From NCBI GenBank assembly GCA_007135095.1, contig SLJO01000030.1, positions 1 through 40,260 on the forward strand: a stretch of DNA of 40,260 nt, given 5' to 3'. A program made the position numbers and the translations under genes. The notes beneath the pieces were generated by a model. That model did no database searches and had not been told where the DNA came from. It saw only the letters and a list, made by a program, of their open reading frames with translations. Of this stretch, positions 37,586 to 40,260 are shown in pieces (within the stretch, counting starts at the first letter, position 1; each line of letters opens with the position of its first letter). This DNA is from Bacteroidales bacterium. Its GTDB lineage: Bacteria > Bacteroidota > Bacteroidia > Bacteroidales > PUMT01.

Positions 37586-37845
37586 GAGTACATATTTAGT
37601 TAAACATAATTAAGTCCCTCCATCACTAATGTTGTGATCATAATCATGCCATAAGACAACATAATGATGTATAATTCACAAAATGAGGCTTTTAGTCATT
37701 TGCAATTAATATTGCAGGTGTTTAATTAATCTACAGTATGTAAAAAAAAATACCCATAATATACTTGTCCCGCACATTGATGTATCGACACCGGATATTT
37801 TCTTTAAATAATTCACGCCTAAGATAGAATATCTATAAATTGAAT

Positions 37846-37859
37846 GTTATTTAAATAAC
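37846..37859. repeat. Perfect 14-bp palindrome beside the Rex operator
   Basis: GTTATTTAAATAAC is its own reverse complement. It ends one base before the Rex-type operator at 37861. The rest of the 358-base gap 37586-37943 is AT-rich, with partial copies of AAATAATTCAC (37806-37816) and ATAATTCACAAAA near 37670, which look like isolated half-sites. It could bind a second regulator or be incidental. Confidence 0.35.
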
Positions 37860-37860
37860 A

Positions 37861-37878
37861 GTGTGAAATAATTCACAA
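37861..37878 (+). promoter_or_regulatory. Rex operator
   Basis: GTGTGAAATAATTCACAA matches the Rex operator consensus TTGTGAA-N4-TTCACAA at 13 of 14 defined positions. It ends 4 bases before the TTTG (-33) element of the promoter for the DRTGG/ATPase/[FeFe]-like operon, so bound Rex would block polymerase. The rex gene itself is at 12792-13415. Rex binding is inferred from consensus match. Confidence 0.8.
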
Positions 37879-37882
37879 AAAG

Positions 37883-37914
37883 TTTGCGTTTGATGGTTGT
37901 AATATTTACTTTTG
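37883..37914 (+). promoter_or_regulatory. Bacteroidota-type promoter of the DRTGG/[FeFe]-like operon
   Basis: TTTG at 37883-37886 is followed after 20 bases by TACTTTTG at 37907-37914. This fits TTTG-N19-21-TAnnTTTG, the -33/-7 promoter of Bacteroides-group bacteria, without mismatch. Transcription would start near 37921, about 20 bases before the first start codon. The adjacent Rex operator suggests induction when NADH is high. Confidence 0.75.
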
Positions 37915-37943
37915 TAGTGTTAATTTAATAACAGAAATCATAA

Positions 37944-38300
37944 ATGAGCCTGGTTATGAAGCTTCAGGAAATAGTAGAAACAATCGACGGGAGGGTGATT
38001 TCAAATGGAAACTGCCGGGACAAAGTCTTTGAAGCGGCATTTGCATCCGATCTTATGAGTGATGTGCTGACGCTCAAAAACGATGACCTGGTTCTGATTA
38101 CAGGCCTTGCTACACTGCAAACCATACGGACGGCAGAGATGGCTGATATAAACTGTATTATATTTGTCAGAAATAAAAAGGTGAGTCCTGAGATGGTTCA
38201 GCTTGCCGCCGAAAGCGGGATTGATCTGATCGAATGCAGATATTCCATGTTCCGCACCAGCGGATTACTTTTTCAGTCAGGTTTAAATCCGGTATATTAG
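37944..38300 (+). CDS. DRTGG-domain protein
   Basis: A 118-aa protein consisting of one DRTGG-like domain. It starts MKLQEIVETIDGRVISNG and has FAASDLMSDVL-type and LVLITGLATLQTIRTAEMADINCIIFVRNKKV segments. Such domains occur beside CBS domains, HPr kinases and phosphotransacetylases and are thought to bind ligands. In Thermotoga and clostridial hydrogenase clusters a DRTGG protein commonly accompanies an anti-sigma-like ATPase and an [FeFe]-like iron-sulfur protein, as here. It opens a three-gene operon under a putative Rex operator. Met5 is an alternative start. Confidence 0.85.
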   Translation: MSLVMKLQEIVETIDGRVISNGNCRDKVFEAAFASDLMSDVLTLKNDDLVLITGLATLQTIRTAEMADINCIIFVRNKKVSPEMVQLAAESGIDLIECRYSMFRTSGLLFQSGLNPVY

Positions 38301-38343
38301 GGATTTGGTATTCTGCATTTTTATTTACTAATCCTGGCATGAT

Positions 38344-38781
38344 ATGTATTTTGAGTATGAAATTGAGGGGGGTAACTTTTCAAAGGCGGGAACAGCTTCA
38401 AGTGAGGTGAAGAAAAAACTGCGTCAGCTGAATGTGGACCTGAAAATTGTCAAATGTGTTGTTGTAGCACTTTATGAAGCTGAAGTAAACGTTGTAGCTC
38501 ATGCATACCGGGGTAAAATGAAAATTGAAATTGATGAGGAAAAGATATTGCTTATACTCGAGGATGAAGGACCCGGCATTCCTGACATCGACCGGGCCAT
38601 GGAGGAGGGCTATTCAACCGCCTCTGCCGCGGTAAGGGAAATGGGCTTTGGGGCAGGAATGGGTCTGCCAAATATAAAGAAAAATGTTGACCGGCTGAAT
38701 ATTTCCAGTGAGGTTGGCAAGGGCACCAGGGTTGAAATGATTACGTATTTAAACAAGGGAGGGACACATGAAAAATCCTGA
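38344..38781 (+). CDS. Anti-sigma-factor-like ATPase (RsbW/SpoIIAB-type HATPase)
   Basis: A 145-aa protein with a GHKL-type ATP-binding domain of the serine-kinase/anti-sigma kind. The N-box is YEAEVNVVAHAY (Glu and Asn). The G1 motif is LEDEGPGIPD, and G2 is GFGAGMGLPNIKK. It has no sensor or receiver domain. No sigma factor or antagonist is adjacent, so its partner is unknown. The 3' end overlaps the next gene by 14 bases. Association with [FeFe]-hydrogenase accessory genes in other anaerobes suggests a regulatory or assembly role. Confidence 0.9.
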   Translation: MYFEYEIEGGNFSKAGTASSEVKKKLRQLNVDLKIVKCVVVALYEAEVNVVAHAYRGKMKIEIDEEKILLILEDEGPGIPDIDRAMEEGYSTASAAVREMGFGAGMGLPNIKKNVDRLNISSEVGKGTRVEMITYLNKGGTHEKS

Positions 38782-40129
38782 TTTTCATCATGCACTTACG
38801 ATATTGAAAGATGTCTGCACAGGCTGCACGCATTGCATGAACATTTGCCCAACCGAGGCAATACGGGTAAAAAACGGAAAGGCTGAGCTTACAGATAACC
38901 GCTGTGTCGATTGTGGATTCTGTTACCGGGTATGCCCGGTAAATGCCATTATAGTAGAACAGGATGACTTTAACAGAATATTCGAGTATAAGGTAAGGGT
39001 AGCTCTTGTGCCTGCAGTTTTAACCGGGCAGTTCCCTGATAATATCACAACGCGCCAGATCCACAGCGAGTTGATGGAACTGGGGTTTACCCATATTTAT
39101 GAAGTAGAGCAGGGGGTGGAGCTGTTGTATGAGGCGATGTTAGAGTACATAGAAAAACACAGGGATACAAAACCTCTTATCTCTTCCTTTTGTCCCGCAA
39201 TTGTGCGCCTGATCCAGATCAAATTTCCTGCACTGGTGGAGAATCTTATTCACTTAAAGCCACCACTGGATATTTCAGCTTTGTATGTACGCAGGCAACT
39301 GGTTGATGAAGGATTTGACAAAAATGAGCTTGGAATTTTTTATGTTACACCATGTGCAGCAAAAATAGCTGCGGTAAAAAGCCCGGTTGGAGAAAAGGAT
39401 TCTCCAATAACCGGGGTGATAAACATGGATTTTATTTTCAATAAGGCATATAAAAAAATAAAACAGGGTAAAAGTAATTCCTGCATTCTGCCCGAAGTCA
39501 GAAATATGTCAGAACGCTCAATCCTATGGAGCCTTACAAATGGAGAGTCGGCTCATGCAAAAGGCAGAAGCATGGCAGTTGATGAGATACACAATGTGAT
39601 CAATTTCCTTGAACAGCTGGAGAACGAGGAGATGAAGGATATTGATTTCCTGGAGCTCAGGGCATGTGACGAAAGCTGTGCAGGGGGTGTGCTTACCACG
39701 GCTAACCGGTTCTTTACTGTTGAAAGGTTAAAAAAACGGGCTGTGCAGGCAGGACTCGAACAGGATAAACCTAAGCCGGGTGGCGGCAGGAGCATAATCC
39801 ATTACAAAAACCGGTTAAAGGAGGAAATCTCTGTTCAGCCGGTGCAGCCCCGCTCAATGCTTAAGCTTGACGAGGAAATGTCAGAGGCCATGAAGAAGAT
39901 GAAGAGGGTTCAGGAAATAAGTAAATGCTTGCCTGATGTGGATTGTGGCGCATGTGGCTCACCAAGCTGCCAGTCTTTTGCCGAAGATATTGTGCAGGGT
40001 GATGCCGTGCTCAACCAGTGCATTTTCGTGCAGCGGATATTTGAAAAAAAGGGAATTCTTTCTGCCGAAGAATCTTTCAGTATAATGAAGGATATATGGG
40101 GAAGTGACAAGCTTGACAAGAGTTGCTGA
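38768..40129 (+). CDS. [FeFe]-hydrogenase-like iron-sulfur protein with C-terminal PF04060-type cluster (TM1421/HsfB-like)
   Basis: A 453-aa protein. Residues 17-56 form a 2x[4Fe-4S] ferredoxin domain (Cys17/20/23/27 and 46/49/52/56). Residues about 75-320 are an iron-hydrogenase large-subunit C-terminal-like domain. The four H-cluster-type cysteines remain: Cys142 (SSFCP), Cys196 (VTPCAAK), and Cys300 and Cys304 (RACDESCAGG). The proton-transfer cysteine of the TSCCP motif is Phe141 here. The C-terminus has a Rnf/CdhD-like [4Fe-4S] motif (Cys393/396/401/418, DCGACGSPSC). There is no PAS domain. It is likely a sensor or regulator rather than a fast catalyst. A GGGAGGG ribosome site precedes ATG 38768. 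Confidence 0.88.
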   Translation: MKNPDFHHALTILKDVCTGCTHCMNICPTEAIRVKNGKAELTDNRCVDCGFCYRVCPVNAIIVEQDDFNRIFEYKVRVALVPAVLTGQFPDNITTRQIHSELMELGFTHIYEVEQGVELLYEAMLEYIEKHRDTKPLISSFCPAIVRLIQIKFPALVENLIHLKPPLDISALYVRRQLVDEGFDKNELGIFYVTPCAAKIAAVKSPVGEKDSPITGVINMDFIFNKAYKKIKQGKSNSCILPEVRNMSERSILWSLTNGESAHAKGRSMAVDEIHNVINFLEQLENEEMKDIDFLELRACDESCAGGVLTTANRFFTVERLKKRAVQAGLEQDKPKPGGGRSIIHYKNRLKEEISVQPVQPRSMLKLDEEMSEAMKKMKRVQEISKCLPDVDCGACGSPSCQSFAEDIVQGDAVLNQCIFVQRIFEKKGILSAEESFSIMKDIWGSDKLDKSC

Positions 40130-40130
40130 C

Positions 40131-40260
40131 CATGGCAAAAGGCCGGTGTAAAGCAAAATGCAATGAATGTCACATCCAGTTTGTAATCATAAATGTTAAG
40201 TTTATTGCATGTGAGATCGACCGCAGGTCAATAAATCATGGGTGATCCATGGATTGAAAA
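40131..40260. repeat. Right-end copy of the shared repeat
   Basis: Starting right after the last gene's stop codon, 40143-40168 resembles 12-37 (24 of 26 bases) and 40230-40260 is identical to 35-65. Between them lie about 60 bases absent from the left copy. The palindrome ATCCATGGAT recurs at 40245-40254. No gene is visible here. The window stops inside the exact repeat. Confidence 0.7.

Noticed and set aside
38768-40129. Calling the last gene a catalytic [FeFe] hydrogenase
   Set aside because: The TSCCP motif is SSFCP and the L2 and L3 motifs are degenerate apart from the cysteines. A sensor or accessory homologue fits better.

Overview
The window looks like chromosomal DNA from an anaerobic, hydrogen-metabolising member of the Bacteroidota, probably a Bacteroidales-like fermenter known mainly from metagenomes. 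This is inferred from gene content and promoter style. There is a TonB-dependent receptor, Tat/lipoprotein-type Gfo/Idh/MocA and PHP-domain proteins, and promoter elements of the TAnnTTTG type, while most start codons lack a strong Shine-Dalgarno sequence. No rRNA, tRNA, CRISPR array, transposase or phage gene was recognised. The two ends share a 31-bp exact repeat plus a second similar block, so the contig probably stops at a dispersed repeat.

Region 1 (202-12504, minus strand) is a long operon for a membrane-bound group 4 [NiFe] hydrogenase. Read 5' to 3' it encodes an iron-sulfur electron-transfer subunit (HydB/AsrA type), an FAD/NAD(P)H reductase subunit (HydG/AsrB type) and a 2x[4Fe-4S] protein. 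Then come the NuoH-like membrane anchor, NuoB-like small subunit, NuoC-like subunit and catalytic large subunit. The operon ends with a NuoL-like antiporter subunit, an MbhD/MbhE-like protein, MnhB, MnhC, MnhD, MnhE, MnhF, MnhG and a NuoI-like ferredoxin. The large subunit keeps both pairs of nickel-binding cysteines, so this is a hydrogenase and not complex I. The added flavoprotein arm suggests electron exchange with NAD(P)H as well as, or instead of, ferredoxin, coupled to ion movement through an Mrp-like module.

Region 2 (12505-19472, plus strand) is divergent. It encodes the NADH-sensing repressor Rex followed by the full pleiotropic maturation set hypF-C-D-E-A-B. The shared intergenic region contains a 13-bp direct repeat overlapping a putative promoter of the hydrogenase operon.

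Region 3 (19449-27938) is general accessory metabolism: two tandem secreted M20D amidohydrolases, an exported Gfo/Idh/MocA oxidoreductase, a BtuB-like TonB-dependent receptor preceded by a small unknown protein, and a lipoprotein L,D-transpeptidase.

Region 4 (28047-37119) is aspartate-family amino acid synthesis. One aspartokinase overlaps lysA (lysine branch). After a PHP-domain lipoprotein comes a SAM-I type riboswitch, then a second aspartokinase and metY (methionine branch). An SpoIIAA-like protein and metF follow.

Region 5 (37193-40129) holds a small secreted acidic protein and then an operon of a DRTGG-domain protein, an anti-sigma-like ATPase and an [FeFe]-hydrogenase-like iron-sulfur protein. 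A near-perfect Rex operator and a Bacteroidota-type promoter sit just upstream. In other anaerobes similar genes accompany electron-bifurcating [FeFe] hydrogenases, so hydABC-type genes may lie just beyond the right edge. The window thus appears to bracket two hydrogenase systems tied together by Rex.
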